DNA from: Desulfoluna limicola
Lineage (GTDB): Bacteria; Desulfobacterota; Desulfobacteria; Desulfobacterales; Desulfolunaceae
NCBI RefSeq assembly: GCF_021654575.1
Contig: NZ_AP024488.1
Span: 3,743,501 to 3,807,500, forward strand
Reading direction: 5' to 3'
DNA length: 64,000 nt
Every line of letters begins with the position of its first letter. The first letter of the stretch is position 1. This document shows positions 36,575 through 46,027 of this stretch, one piece after another. Both the position numbers and the translations under genes were made by a program. The notes below the pieces were generated by a model, which was not told the DNA's origin, made no database searches, and saw only the letters and a program-made list of their open reading frames with translations.

Positions 36575-37309
36575 TTACTCTGCGTGTAAAAACTGAATAT
36601 CACCGTACCAGGCGGTGGCGGATTCTCCGGTGTTGTCGGCGTCGGTCATGATCGCCACACCGGAGATGGGGGGAGGGGTGGTGCCGAAGGCTTGTTTGTA
36701 GTCGGTGAGGATGTTGCGGGTTTCGGTGATCCAGGTGCCGGCTTTGTCCGGACCGCTTTGAACGGCGATCATCATGGCCCGACCCGTGTAGGCATTGGGA
36801 AGGAGGGTCCCCTTGGGGGTTTTGTTGGCCCAGATGTAGTTGAGAACGGCCACAGGGGGGTACTCGCCGTGGATGGCTCTGGCGGCCTTGAAGGTGAGGC
36901 GCTCTGTAAAGGAGGCGTTGTCCGGCTCAAAGGCAAAGGCGACGTAGATCCGGGCGGGGTAGTCGTCGCCTTTTTTTGTTGTGGCGTCTCCTTTTGCATA
37001 GACGTTCCCCACCTTCCACCGCCACGAGATCACCGGCCACTGCTCCGGGTCAATGCCCACCCTTCTGATCATGCCGGAGGCGCCGCCGTCGGTCACGGCG
37101 TTCACCACCACAGAGCCGTCCTCATCTTCAAGGGTGTATTGGGTATGGGTTGTGACCTTCTTAAACACCAACGGTTCCCAGCCATCGGGAAACGCCCCGC
37201 CATTGGCCCCGCTTGAGAAAGGCCCCACCACAAAGGGGGCGTCACAAAAAGCCGGTGCCGAGACCAAAAGAGCCACCATCACCCCGAGCAACCATGTCCA
37301 CCGATCCAT
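36575..37309 (-). CDS. DUF3047 secreted protein
   Basis: 244 residues with a signal peptide (WLLGVMVALLVSAPAFC) and a single domain matching DUF3047: ISWRWKVGNVYAKGD, DYPARIYVAFAFEP, LNYIWANKTPKGTLLPNAYTGRAMMIAVQSG and a C-terminal DTDNTG-like segment ADADNTGESATAWYG-type (ADNTGESA seen). The fold is probably a beta-sandwich; function is unknown, export to periplasm is expected. The start is 37309, with AAAGGTGG upstream; the longer frame to 37402 lacks a site. Confidence 0.85.
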   Translation of the reverse strand: MDRWTWLLGVMVALLVSAPAFCDAPFVVGPFSSGANGGAFPDGWEPLVFKKVTTHTQYTLEDEDGSVVVNAVTDGGASGMIRRVGIDPEQWPVISWRWKVGNVYAKGDATTKKGDDYPARIYVAFAFEPDNASFTERLTFKAARAIHGEYPPVAVLNYIWANKTPKGTLLPNAYTGRAMMIAVQSGPDKAGTWITETRNILTDYKQAFGTTPPPISGVAIMTDADNTGESATAWYGDIQFLHAE

Positions 37310-37378
37310 GAACCACCTTTCATCAGCGTTAGATCCGACGCAAAAAAAACATACAACGTAACGAGTCGGTTCAACAGT

Positions 37379-37498
37379 GCCTCCGGCCCTGCCGCGGGAC
37401 AAACATATGAAGCGTTTGACAAGCAGCTCTTAAAAGAACGCCCGCAACCGCATCCGCAACCTGCTTTCAAGGTGGCACACCTTGCCGCCGGAGGCGGT
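37379..37498 (-). repeat. dispersed repeat type A, inverted and shortened
   Basis: Reads GCCTCCGGCCCTGCCG at the left and GGTGGCACACCTTGCCGCCG at the right, the reverse complement of the type A order. The central CCTCGTTCCTCGG block is missing. Confidence 0.8.
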
Positions 37499-37600
37499 CT
37501 TTTTAAAACTGACCAGCCACTGATCCTTGCAATTTCACGTCATGGGCGTATGCTTTTCCCTTCGTTCACCTGATTGATCTGAAAGGCAGGGCACACCGCC

Positions 37601-38245
37601 ATGACACAAAGTCCAACCACCCTCTATCTCGTACGTCACGGCCAGACCACCTGGAACCTTGAACGACGGCTTCAGGGCCACCTGGACTCCCGCCTCACAG
37701 AGACGGGTCGTAACCAGGCAATGGCTGCCGGAGAGCTGCTCAGCCATACCTCTATTACTGCCGCCTTTGCCAGCCCCCTGGGCCGGGCCATGGAGACGGC
37801 GCATCTCATCATCGGGCAACGGAACATCCCCCTCACCCCCAAAGAAGGACTCAAAGAGATCGGACTTGGGCTCCTTGAGGGAATGAGCATGGACGAGGCA
37901 AAGCGGGCGCATCCGATACCGTTCGCCAATTTCTGGAACCAGCCCCACCGCTTTACCCTCGAGGGCGCGGAGACCGTGTCCCAACTTCAGAAACGGGTTC
38001 TTCGAAGCATCACCGACATCGCAAACAACCACGCCGGCCAGTCCCTTCTTCTCGTGTCACATGCCATCGCCATCAAGACAGCCCTTGCCTTCTTTCTGAA
38101 AAAAGAGCTGACCGAGCTTGGCGAGATCATCCTTCCCGAGAATGGAAGCATCCTCACTATCCAAAAAACCAGGGGGGCCTTTGCCCTCCTCAACCCGGAT
38201 GCCTGCATTCAGGTTGGGCCTCAACCCGCACCCCTCACCTGCTGA
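37601..38245 (+). CDS. histidine phosphatase (phosphoglycerate mutase/CobC-like)
   Basis: 214 residues. The phospho-His motif LVRHGQTTWN is at the start. The paired arginine (SPLGRAMETAHLI), the acid (LKEIGLGLLEG) and the second histidine (LLVSHAIAIKT) complete the active site of the branch-1 histidine phosphatase family. Members include alpha-ribazole phosphatase, sugar phosphatases and cofactor-dependent mutases; the small size and the missing mutase insertion favour a phosphatase. It stands alone between repeats, so its substrate is open. Confidence 0.87.
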   Translation: MTQSPTTLYLVRHGQTTWNLERRLQGHLDSRLTETGRNQAMAAGELLSHTSITAAFASPLGRAMETAHLIIGQRNIPLTPKEGLKEIGLGLLEGMSMDEAKRAHPIPFANFWNQPHRFTLEGAETVSQLQKRVLRSITDIANNHAGQSLLLVSHAIAIKTALAFFLKKELTELGEIILPENGSILTIQKTRGAFALLNPDACIQVGPQPAPLTC

Positions 38246-38269
38246 TCTTTCTCGCCCCCTGCGCACAAG

Positions 38270-38305
38270 CCTTCCGGCGGCAAACGTGTCCGCCTTGCAA
38301 GCTGC
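38270..38305 (+). repeat. degenerate fragment of repeat type A
   Basis: CCTTCCGGCGGCAAACGTGT and CGCCTTGCAAGCTGCTT match the type A left end with several changes. The remainder is not recognisable. Confidence 0.5.
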
Positions 38306-38466
38306 TTCCGACACCCCTCGCCCCAGACTGATCACCATGCAACAGGCGCAAATCACCTCACGTCGTCATACTGGAGAGCTGGCGAGAATGATGAAAAGAT
38401 AGAGCCAGGCGGATTGGCTTTCGAAAAACAGCGACGCGCGGAAACATAGCGCATCCCCACCAACCG

Positions 38467-39741
38467 TTAGCCTTTTCCCTCAGAGGGCTCGTCCTTGGAA
38501 TCATTTGTGGCGTACTGGGTGTTGAGGAGGGGGCGGTACTCGGCGATGATGCGGGCGAACTCCTCTTTCCGATGTGCCGGGATGGAGGCGGCACGGGGCG
38601 CGTCAATTTTGGTAAAGTCCACAGGTTTGCCGTGGTATTTCATGCGAAAGCACAGATGGGGGCCGGTGGCAAGGCCGGTGGAACCCACGTAGCCGATAAG
38701 ATCACCCTGCTCCACTTTTCTGCCTGAGCGGATGCCCTTGGCAAAGCGGGACATATGGAGATAACCGCTTTCGTAGCCGTTGCTGTGGGTGATGAGGATG
38801 TGTTTGCCCGAGCTGTCATTGGTGGCGACCCGCTTGAGGGTACCGCTGCCGATGGCGTAGATGGGAGTCCCTGTAGGGGCGGCGTAGTCGACGCCATAGT
38901 GGGGTTTGTAGCGTTTTTGAATGGGGTGGTAGCGCTTCAGGGAGAAGCCGGAGGAGATCCGGGTAAAGGCCACCGGGGACTTCAAAAAGGAGTGACGCAG
39001 GTTTTTCCCTTCCCGGGAATAATATTCGGCGGACCCGTCCTTCTCTTCCATCCGGTAGGCCTCGTAATGAACGCCCTGGCTCACGAACTCGGCGGCCAGA
39101 ATCGTGCCGTACCCCTTAAAGGAGTCCCCGACATAGCGTTTCTCGACGACAACGGAGAATGTATCGCCCACGCGAAGGTCGTGGATAAAATCGATCTCCC
39201 AGCCAAAGAGGTTGCCCAAGCGAACTGCCAGAATAGACTTTTCCCCCACAGCTGACATGGCCTCATAGAGGGACGTACGAATGTCACCCGTAACCGTCAC
39301 CGTCTTCACGTCATACGCAATGGGTTTTATTTCGGCTTTGTAGGTTTCCCCTTCCTGGGAGACCTCAAGATAGCTGTCGGAATCGATGGTGTACTCAAAC
39401 CGCGTAAAGGATTCCTCCACTGTGGCCACCCTGTAAGGATTGCCCAGTCGAATCTTGGTAAGGTCATACACCGGTTCACACACACTGGCAAAGGCATGCA
39501 CCTCTGATGGGGACAGCCAGGTCTTTAAAATTGACGCAGCCGTGTTTCCCGAAGCGACCTTTCCTTTGAACACGGTCTCTTCGGGTTCCGGGGGGGCAGG
39601 AGCGGGACTGGCAGCAGCCCTTTCCTGAATGGAAGGCACACCGGCATCAACGGAAGTTTTCCCCTGCTCACGGCTTTCGCAGGAGGTAAAGAGAATGGCT
39701 GCGGCGACGACTGTTGAAAGGGCAACGTTTATATATTTCAT
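38467..39741 (-). CDS. M23 metallopeptidase-type lipoprotein (MepM-like)
   Basis: A probable peptidoglycan endopeptidase or its regulator. From ATG 39741 the 424 residues begin with a lipobox (AAILFTSC). A LysM/OapA-like N-terminal region and the MepM-type linker domain (LFGWEIDFIHDLRVGDTFSV) follow, then the LytM fold: HYGVDYAAPTGTP near residue 282 and LHMSRF. The final metal motif reads GPHLCFR and not the usual GPHLHxE, so one zinc ligand would be Cys. The catalytic His is kept. Export as a lipoprotein puts it at the periplasmic face. Confidence 0.88.
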   Translation of the reverse strand: MKYINVALSTVVAAAILFTSCESREQGKTSVDAGVPSIQERAAASPAPAPPEPEETVFKGKVASGNTAASILKTWLSPSEVHAFASVCEPVYDLTKIRLGNPYRVATVEESFTRFEYTIDSDSYLEVSQEGETYKAEIKPIAYDVKTVTVTGDIRTSLYEAMSAVGEKSILAVRLGNLFGWEIDFIHDLRVGDTFSVVVEKRYVGDSFKGYGTILAAEFVSQGVHYEAYRMEEKDGSAEYYSREGKNLRHSFLKSPVAFTRISSGFSLKRYHPIQKRYKPHYGVDYAAPTGTPIYAIGSGTLKRVATNDSSGKHILITHSNGYESGYLHMSRFAKGIRSGRKVEQGDLIGYVGSTGLATGPHLCFRMKYHGKPVDFTKIDAPRAASIPAHRKEEFARIIAEYRPLLNTQYATNDSKDEPSEGKG

Positions 39742-39947
39742 CAACTCTTGATCACTCAAAAAGGTATATACTTGTAATTGGCGGACACAATCGACGGACT
39801 CCTTTCAGCACTGAGACCGTGTCATGACAGGCGTCACACGAAAGACGCCCTGTCCTTCAAGGGTATTCTGCTAAAAGGATCTATCACGATCGATGATTCG
39901 CTGTCAAACAGCTGACGATACAGTCCATTTTATCCCCCCCAACCACA

Positions 39948-39977
39948 AAGGGCCCAATTCATACGAATCGGGCCCTT
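39948..39977 (-). terminator. hairpin downstream of the polyamine operon
   Basis: AAGGGCCCAATTC and GAATCGGGCCCTT pair (one mismatch) around ATAC. Read on the minus strand a short T run follows. It lies beyond speB and its repeat. Confidence 0.55.
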
Positions 39978-39993
39978 ATTAAAAAGCTTTTGG

Positions 39994-40210
39994 TGTAACC
40001 ATTCAGCCCGAAAAAGCAGCCTCCGACGGCAAGGTGTGCCACCTTGAACGCGGGTAACGGAGGCGCTTTGCCCCTCGTTCCTCGGGACAAATCACATCCG
40101 CCTTTCATTTGCGCACGACTTCAAGGATCATTTTTTGAAACCCGTTTATCAGACTTTTCAAAAGTTTGGCCCCCGGCAGAGCCGCCGGAGGCATAAGCTG
40201 AATCGTTGCC
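39994..40210 (+). repeat. dispersed repeat type A, full-length with inverted ends
   Basis: It begins GTAACCATTCAGC and ends GCTGAATCGTTGCC, imperfect inverted ends. Between them are GCAGCCTCCGACGGCAAGG, GCCCCTCGTTCCTCGGGAC, CAAAAGTTTGGCCCCCGGC and GCCGCCGGAGGCATAAGC in the family order. Confidence 0.88.
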
Positions 40211-40268
40211 AAGCGTTTCGCAATTTTTCCAGAGCCCGTAGCCCACGCCTTCTCCTCAGAGCCATGCT

Positions 40269-41141
40269 CTATGAACACACCGCGTCTCGAGTGATAACAC
40301 CCATGGTGTCGTAAACAAGCCGGGCTGCGGCAAAATCGGGGAAATGCAGGCCCTTGACGGGGGCCAGTTCCACCACATCGAAGCCCACCACGTGGCGACC
40401 TTTCACGGCCTTTCGAATGATCTCTTGGCACTGGTACCAGGTGAGCCCACCCGGCTCTGGGGTGCCTGTGGCAGGCATGATGGACGGGTCGAGGCCGTCC
40501 ACGTCGATGGTGAGCCAGATGCGTTCGGGAAAGCCGTCGGGCAGAACCGTCTCCGGGATGCCATCCATGGCAATATCCCGGGCGTCGAGGTGGTGCACAG
40601 GGTGGGTCTTCCGAAATGCCACCTCAGGAAGGGAAAGACTCCGGATCCCTGCCTGGAACACCGTGTGCCCCATGTCGCAAGCCCGCTTCATCACGCAGGC
40701 ATGGCTGTATGGTGAGCCCTCATACGTGTCCCTTAAATCGGCGTGGGCGTCGATCTGCACAATACCGATCTCGCCAAAGGCCGCTTTGCATGCGGCAAGG
40801 GCCCCCACCGTCACGGTGTGCTCCCCCCCCAGCAGCACAGGCATTTTCCCGAGAGAAATCGAGCGGGCTGTCGCCTCTTCGATGCGCCCCACGACCTCTT
40901 CCAGGGCCCCGTACGTCTCCACGGGTGGCGCCGTCCAGATGCCATGCTCACTGGGGTTGGAAACCCCATCAAACACCTCCAGCTGACTCGACGACCGCAA
41001 AATGGCCGAGGGCCCCTCTCCCGTGCCGCCACCGTAACTCACCGTCTGCTCCAACGGCACCGGGATCACATGAAAGAGCGCCTCCTCAGGCGCAATCTCG
41101 TCCAACTCCTCCTCAAGAAACCGAGGGTATGTGCTCTGCAT
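40269..41141 (-). CDS. speB: agmatinase (ureohydrolase family)
   Basis: It hydrolyses agmatine to putrescine and urea. The 290-residue protein has the arginase-fold manganese ligands: His in LLGGEHTVTVGAL, the Asp-His-Asp set in QIDAHADLRDTYEG, and the two late aspartates in TIDVDGLDPSIMPATGTPEPGG. AAGGAAG precedes the ATG. It is the last gene of speA-dehydrogenase-decarboxylase-speB, which makes agmatinase, not arginase or guanidinobutyrase, the likely activity. Confidence 0.92.
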   Translation of the reverse strand: MQSTYPRFLEEELDEIAPEEALFHVIPVPLEQTVSYGGGTGEGPSAILRSSSQLEVFDGVSNPSEHGIWTAPPVETYGALEEVVGRIEEATARSISLGKMPVLLGGEHTVTVGALAACKAAFGEIGIVQIDAHADLRDTYEGSPYSHACVMKRACDMGHTVFQAGIRSLSLPEVAFRKTHPVHHLDARDIAMDGIPETVLPDGFPERIWLTIDVDGLDPSIMPATGTPEPGGLTWYQCQEIIRKAVKGRHVVGFDVVELAPVKGLHFPDFAAARLVYDTMGVITRDAVCS

Positions 41142-41199
41142 ATTCTGCTTCCTTTGACGACCGTGCCATACTATGGCGAAAATCAGTGATACACCCTGC

Positions 41200-42345
41200 C
41201 TAAGCCAGCCTGTGGGCGAAGTCCTCGTAACCGAAGGTGCGTTCCAGGTGAAGGGTGCCCTGGCGATCGATGCGGTAGATGGACGGCAGACCGATACCGT
41301 TAAAGGTGTTGGTCTTCACCATGGAGTAGATGGCCATGTCGGTGAAGACAAGGCGATCGCCCACGGCCAGCGGCGCATCGAAGCTGTATTCCCCGATGAT
41401 GTCCCCGGCCAGACAGGTGAGGCCCCCCAGGCGGTAGGTGTGCCCCTTCTCGCCTTTTTTTCCGCTGCCGAGGATAAAGGGCCGGTAAGGCATCTCCAGG
41501 ACATCGGGCATGTGGCAGGAGGCGGAGGTGTCGAGAATGGCCGTGGCCATGTCCGACGCGGAGGTTACGTCCAGCACCTCGGCCACAAGAAAACCGGTGT
41601 TGAGGGCAATGGCCTCTCCGGGTTCCAGGTAGATGGTAAGGTGGGGATGGCGTGCCTGAAAGGCGTTGATGAGCCGGATGAGAAACTCGACATCGTAGTC
41701 CTCCCGGCTGATGTGATGGCCGCCGCCGAAGTTCACCCATGTCAGCTTCGGGAAAAACTCCCCGAATTTTTCTTCAAAGGCCATGAGCACCGGCTCCAGC
41801 TCGGTGCTGTCCTGCTCACAGAGGGCATGGAAGTGAAGGCCGTCAATCCCGTCAAGCAGGTCTTCCCGGAAGGCCTCCCTTCGGACGCCCAGGCGCGAGC
41901 CGGGGCTGCAGGGGTCGTAGATGGGGGTGGCCCCCATGCTCTTTTCCGGGTTGACCCGGATGCCGCAGCTCACCTGTCTCGGGTGCGCGGCCACCTGATC
42001 CTTGAACCGTTCCCACAGGGAGAACGAGTTAAAGACGAGGTGGTCGCACATGTCGCAGAAGGTCTTCACATCCTTTTTACTGAAGGCGGCGGCAAAGGCA
42101 TGAACTTCACCGCCGAAGCGCTCGTGGCCCAGCATGGCCTCATTCACGGAGCTGGCACAGGTGCCGTCCAGCACCTCCCGGATCAAAGGGAAGGTGCTGG
42201 ACATGGAAAACCCTTTTAAGGCAAGCAGGATCCGGCAACCGGTCTCCTGCTTAACCCGCGCAAGCACCTCAAGGTTTCTGGCGATGAGCCGCTCGTCCAC
42301 CACAAAACTCGGGGTGGTGACGGCCGAGACCTGAAAATCGATCAC
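41200..42345 (-). CDS. nspC: carboxy(nor)spermidine decarboxylase
   Basis: A PLP-dependent, alanine-racemase-fold decarboxylase converting carboxyspermidine (or carboxynorspermidine) to the triamine. From GTG 42345 it has 381 residues. The PLP lysine is Lys44 in LLALKGFSM. Other features are HFHALCEQDS and WVNFGGGHHISREDYD for phosphate binding, and the C-terminal CLAGDIIGEY. GGAAG lies upstream and the GTG overlaps the preceding stop (GTGA). Upstream extension of the frame to 42531 lies inside the dehydrogenase gene and is rejected. Confidence 0.93.
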   Translation of the reverse strand: MIDFQVSAVTTPSFVVDERLIARNLEVLARVKQETGCRILLALKGFSMSSTFPLIREVLDGTCASSVNEAMLGHERFGGEVHAFAAAFSKKDVKTFCDMCDHLVFNSFSLWERFKDQVAAHPRQVSCGIRVNPEKSMGATPIYDPCSPGSRLGVRREAFREDLLDGIDGLHFHALCEQDSTELEPVLMAFEEKFGEFFPKLTWVNFGGGHHISREDYDVEFLIRLINAFQARHPHLTIYLEPGEAIALNTGFLVAEVLDVTSASDMATAILDTSASCHMPDVLEMPYRPFILGSGKKGEKGHTYRLGGLTCLAGDIIGEYSFDAPLAVGDRLVFTDMAIYSMVKTNTFNGIGLPSIYRIDRQGTLHLERTFGYEDFAHRLA

Positions 42346-43520
42346 GACACCACTTCCTTCCAGGGGAGTCCGTGACGGTTGAGGGCATCCATGAAAGGAT
42401 CGGGGTCGAACTGCTCCATGTGCTTGACGCCGGCCTCCATCCACGTGCCGGTGAGCATCATCATGGCACCGATCATGGCGGGCACGCCGGTGGTGTAGCT
42501 CACGGCCTGGGAGCCCACCTCTTCGTAGCACGCTTCATGGTCGCAGATGTTGTAGACGTAGACGGTCTTCTCTTTGCCGTCTTTCACGCCTTTCATGAGG
42601 CACCCGATGCAGGTGCGGCCCTTGGTGAGGGGCCCTAGGCTTCCAGGGTCGGGAAGAACCGCCTTGAGGAACTGGATGGGGGCGATCTTCTGACCCTTGT
42701 AGTCGATCTCGTCGATGCGGGTCATGCCGATGTTCTCCAGCACCTTCAGGTGGGTGAGGTACTGATCGGAGAAGGTCATCCAGAACCGGGCGCGCTTGAG
42801 CCCTTTGAGATGAAGCACCAGGGACTCCAGCTCCTCGTGGTAGAGGAGAAAGCACTTCTTGGGGCCGATGCCTTCGGGAAAATCGTAGGTCATGGACCAG
42901 GAGAGGGGGTCGGTCTCCACCCACTCGCCACGCTCCCAGTAACGACCGCGCTGGGTGATCTCCCGGATGTTGATCTCGGGGTTGAAGTTCGTGGCGAAGG
43001 CCTGTCCGTGGTCGCCCGCGTTGCAGTCGATGATGTCCAGCTCGTGGATCTCGTCAAAGTGGTGCTTGGCCGCGTGGGCGCAAAAGACGTTGGTGACACC
43101 GGGATCAAACCCGCTGCCCATAAGGGCCATGAGTCCCTTCTCTTTGAAGCGGTCCTGATAAGCCCACTGCCACTTGTACTCGAACTTCGCCTCATCGAGG
43201 GGCTCGTAGTTGGCGGTGTCCATGTAGTGCACCCCGGTCTCCAGGCAGGCATCCATGAGATGCAGGTCCTGATAGGGCAGGGCCACGTTGAGGAGGAGAT
43301 CGGGCTTGAACTCGTTGATGAGAGCCACGGTCTCGGCCACATTGTCGGCATCGAGTTTTGCCGTCTGGATGGGGCGGGGAAGCTGGGCAGCGATTTTATC
43401 GCACTTTTCCTTGGTGCGGCTTGCCAGCATGATCTCAGTGAATACTTCGGGAACCTGGGCGCATTTGTGGGCAACCACCTGGCCGACGCCGCCAGCTCCG
43501 ACAATCAGTACACGGCTCAT
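42342..43520 (-). CDS. carboxy(nor)spermidine dehydrogenase (saccharopine dehydrogenase family)
   Basis: It condenses aspartate semialdehyde with putrescine (or diaminopropane) and reduces the imine to carboxy(nor)spermidine. From ATG 43520, after AAGGAG, the protein is 392 residues. It has the Rossmann start VLIVGAGGVGQVVAHKCAQ and SRTKEKCDKIA for NADPH selectivity. The saccharopine-dehydrogenase motifs GSGFDPGVTNVFCAHAAKHHF and YDFPEGIGPKKCFLLYHEE also appear. It is coupled to the decarboxylase by a four-base overlap. A repeat separates it from speA. Confidence 0.93.
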   Translation of the reverse strand: MSRVLIVGAGGVGQVVAHKCAQVPEVFTEIMLASRTKEKCDKIAAQLPRPIQTAKLDADNVAETVALINEFKPDLLLNVALPYQDLHLMDACLETGVHYMDTANYEPLDEAKFEYKWQWAYQDRFKEKGLMALMGSGFDPGVTNVFCAHAAKHHFDEIHELDIIDCNAGDHGQAFATNFNPEINIREITQRGRYWERGEWVETDPLSWSMTYDFPEGIGPKKCFLLYHEELESLVLHLKGLKRARFWMTFSDQYLTHLKVLENIGMTRIDEIDYKGQKIAPIQFLKAVLPDPGSLGPLTKGRTCIGCLMKGVKDGKEKTVYVYNICDHEACYEEVGSQAVSYTTGVPAMIGAMMMLTGTWMEAGVKHMEQFDPDPFMDALNRHGLPWKEVVS

Positions 43521-43570
43521 GGTGTTTCTCCTTATGTTTAGGAATAAAATCGATTTAATGAAACAGCACT

Positions 43571-43738
43571 GCCTCCGGCGGGTCGCTTTTTGAAAAAAGC
43601 GCCGCAAACACGTTCCGGTCGCTTTCCCTTTGTCGCAGCCACCCTACGGGCGCAGCCGGTAAGCAGATGTGCAGGGCCGAAGCCCCGGAGCATTTGCGAA
43701 CCTGGGGTCCAGGGGCCCAGCCCCTGGCCGCCGGAGGC
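43571..43738 (+). repeat. dispersed repeat type B between speA and the dehydrogenase
   Basis: It starts GCCTCCGGCGGGTCGCTTTT and ends GCATTTGCGAACCTGGGGTC CAGGGGCCCAGCCCCTGGCC GCCGGAGGC. The ends are inverted repeats. The left 37 bases recur, inverted, at 53317-53353. Confidence 0.85.
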
Positions 43739-43743
43739 ACTTT

Positions 43744-45678
43744 TTATCGCTCGAAGTATGTGTAGCCTTGCAAACCATTCTCGTAGGCCTGCATGATCCG
43801 GTAACGCTCTTCCACCGTGATCTGGCCGTTTCGAATGGCCGACTCGGCGGTCCTTCGGAAACGGTTGACCATGGACCGGGGGGTGTACTCCACGTAGCCG
43901 AGGACATCGGCCACGGAGTCTCCAGAGACCTCCTTGACGTAATCCACGGTGCCGTCCTCCTGCATGCGGATGCTCACCACATTGGTGTCTCCGAAAAGGT
44001 TGTGGAGGTCGCCCAGGGTCTCCTGGTAGGCCCCCACAAGAAAGACGCCGAGGTAATACTCCTCGTTCGCCTTCAATTCATGGAGGGGCAGGGTGTTTTT
44101 CACCCCATGCGGATCGATGAACCGGTCGAGTTTGCCGTCGCAATCGCAGGTGATGTCTGCAATCACCCCATGCCGCGTGGGCATCTCATTGAGCCGGTGC
44201 ATGGGCATGGTGGGAAACAGGTGACCGATGGCCCAGGCATCCGGCAGGCTCTGAAACACACTGAAGTTGGCATAATAGATGTCGGCCAGGGCCTCTTCGA
44301 TCCCTTCCAGCTCCTTGGGAATACGTTTTAAATCCTTCACCTTCCGGGCAATGGTGTGAATGATGTGCCAGAAGATGTTCTCCCCCATGGAGCGTTCCCG
44401 CAGATTGATCTCCCCGTGCTTGAAGCGCTGGCGTACTTCGTCCCGGTAGAAGATCGCGTCATTGAAGCACTCCTGCAAATTTTTAAGGGTCAGCCCCTGA
44501 AGGACCTCCAGGAGGTTCAAGATCACCTCAGGGGTCTCTTCGCTCACGTCGTCGACAAAGGGGGATGGTTCCATCCGCCCCACATCGAGAACATTAAACA
44601 GGAGCATCGAATAGTAGGCCACGGTGGCCCGCCCCGACTCTGTCACGATGATGGGGTGGGAGAGCTCTTCGTCGTCCATGACCCCCATGACCGTCTCGAT
44701 GATATCGGCGCAATACTCATCAATGCTGTAGTTGCGGGAGCTGGCAAAGTTGGTATGGGAGCCATCATAATCCACGGCCAGGCCGCCCCCCAAGTCGAGG
44801 TAGCCCATGGCCGCCCCCTCTTCGGCGAGGCCTGCGTAAATCCGGCACGCTTCCATCACCGCGTTACGGATGTCACGAATGTTGGGGATCTGGGAGCCGA
44901 GATGGTAATGAAGCAGCTTGAGGCAATCCAGCATCTCCGCCTCTTTAAGGCGATCCACCAGCGTCACCACCTGGGTGGTGTTTAGGCCGAAAATGCTTCG
45001 GTCCCCACCGGACTCGGTCCAGTGCCCACCCGCACGGCTGGCCAGCTTGATGCGAACCCCCAAATTGGGCCGGGTCCCTAAAGCCTCGGCGCGCCGCATG
45101 ATGAGTTCCAACTCCTCGGGCATCTCCACCACGAGAAAGCAGTTGAGCCCCATCTTCGTGGCCCAGAGGGCAAGGTCCACAAACTCCTCGTCTTTGTAGC
45201 CGTTGCAGATGAGACAGGCCTCGGGGTCGGTCAGGAAAGAGAGGGCCGCAATAAGCTCCGCCTTGGACCCTGCCTCCAGCCCGTGGTGGTATTGACGGCC
45301 GAACCCGGTCACCTCCTCCACCACCTCTTTTTGCTGGTTCACCTTGATAGGGTAGACGCCTCGAAAAGCCCCCTGGTACTGAAAGGTCTGGATGGCCTTT
45401 TGAAAGCTGGTGTGAAGATGGGCAATCTGGGAGTCCAGGATGTTCTCAATGCGCAGAAGCACCGGCATCTCCCGGCCCCTTGCACGAATACCTGAAATTA
45501 CATCCAGAACCCTGATCTTCCGATCCGGCGTTCTCGGGTCAGGAATCACCTCCACCTGTCCGTCATCGGAGATATCGAAATACCCACTTCCCCAGTTTCG
45601 GATACCGTAAAGATCGGCGGAGTCCTCAATGGTCCAGCGTTCAAGCTTGTCTTTACCGAACAATGGCAAATCCTTCAT
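43744..45678 (-). CDS. speA: biosynthetic arginine decarboxylase
   Basis: It decarboxylates arginine to agmatine, feeding speB. From ATG 45678 there are 644 residues, the usual SpeA size. The alanine-racemase-type barrel holds the PLP lysine (Lys112, GVYPIKVNQQKEVVEEV), glycine motif YLDLGGGLAVDYDGS, and C-terminal active-site CDCDGKLDRFID. The ribosome site is weak (GAGAAA). The gene begins the polyamine operon and is followed, 5 bases after its stop, by a type B repeat. Confidence 0.95.
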   Translation of the reverse strand: MKDLPLFGKDKLERWTIEDSADLYGIRNWGSGYFDISDDGQVEVIPDPRTPDRKIRVLDVISGIRARGREMPVLLRIENILDSQIAHLHTSFQKAIQTFQYQGAFRGVYPIKVNQQKEVVEEVTGFGRQYHHGLEAGSKAELIAALSFLTDPEACLICNGYKDEEFVDLALWATKMGLNCFLVVEMPEELELIMRRAEALGTRPNLGVRIKLASRAGGHWTESGGDRSIFGLNTTQVVTLVDRLKEAEMLDCLKLLHYHLGSQIPNIRDIRNAVMEACRIYAGLAEEGAAMGYLDLGGGLAVDYDGSHTNFASSRNYSIDEYCADIIETVMGVMDDEELSHPIIVTESGRATVAYYSMLLFNVLDVGRMEPSPFVDDVSEETPEVILNLLEVLQGLTLKNLQECFNDAIFYRDEVRQRFKHGEINLRERSMGENIFWHIIHTIARKVKDLKRIPKELEGIEEALADIYYANFSVFQSLPDAWAIGHLFPTMPMHRLNEMPTRHGVIADITCDCDGKLDRFIDPHGVKNTLPLHELKANEEYYLGVFLVGAYQETLGDLHNLFGDTNVVSIRMQEDGTVDYVKEVSGDSVADVLGYVEYTPRSMVNRFRRTAESAIRNGQITVEERYRIMQAYENGLQGYTYFER

Positions 45679-45717
45679 TTTCTCGGTTTCACATGGGCCC
45701 GTACGGGCAACATACAC

Positions 45718-46027
45718 ACCACTCGGTCCGGCACCACAGGAACTGGCAGCTGAGCCGATGAATGACAGGTATCTACAGACCTCAGGGCCTTAGTTTAATA
45801 ATGAATCGTCTGAATGTCATGTCGGAGTTCAAAACTGACTGATGCGCGTAAACCCTCGGTTTTCCATTCCAACCGAAAGGCAAGCGCAAATAACATTAAA
45901 CCACCAAAACAGCAATAAAAAAACAAGAAACACACGAATTGAGCATTTGGCAGGAACCAGGCAAAGGCGCATCATGCCGGAGAAGGTGGCACTTGGCCGT
46001 CGCCGTGGAGGGATGGTTCTTTGGACC
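45718..46027. other. speA upstream region
   Basis: About 310 bases of lower GC, with an A-rich run near 45900-45930. No ORF with a ribosome site and no recognised riboswitch. It should hold the polyamine operon promoter, which I could not place. Confidence 0.4.

Noticed and set aside
37460..37498. Sigma54-like TGGCAC...TTGC in the repeats
   Set aside because: The spacing between the GG and GC elements is wrong and the match is part of the repeat hairpin, found in copies with no gene downstream.
42346..42531. N-terminal extension of the decarboxylase
   Set aside because: It lies inside the dehydrogenase gene in another frame and is rich in His/Arg; the GTG at 42345 has a ribosome site and stop-start overlap.
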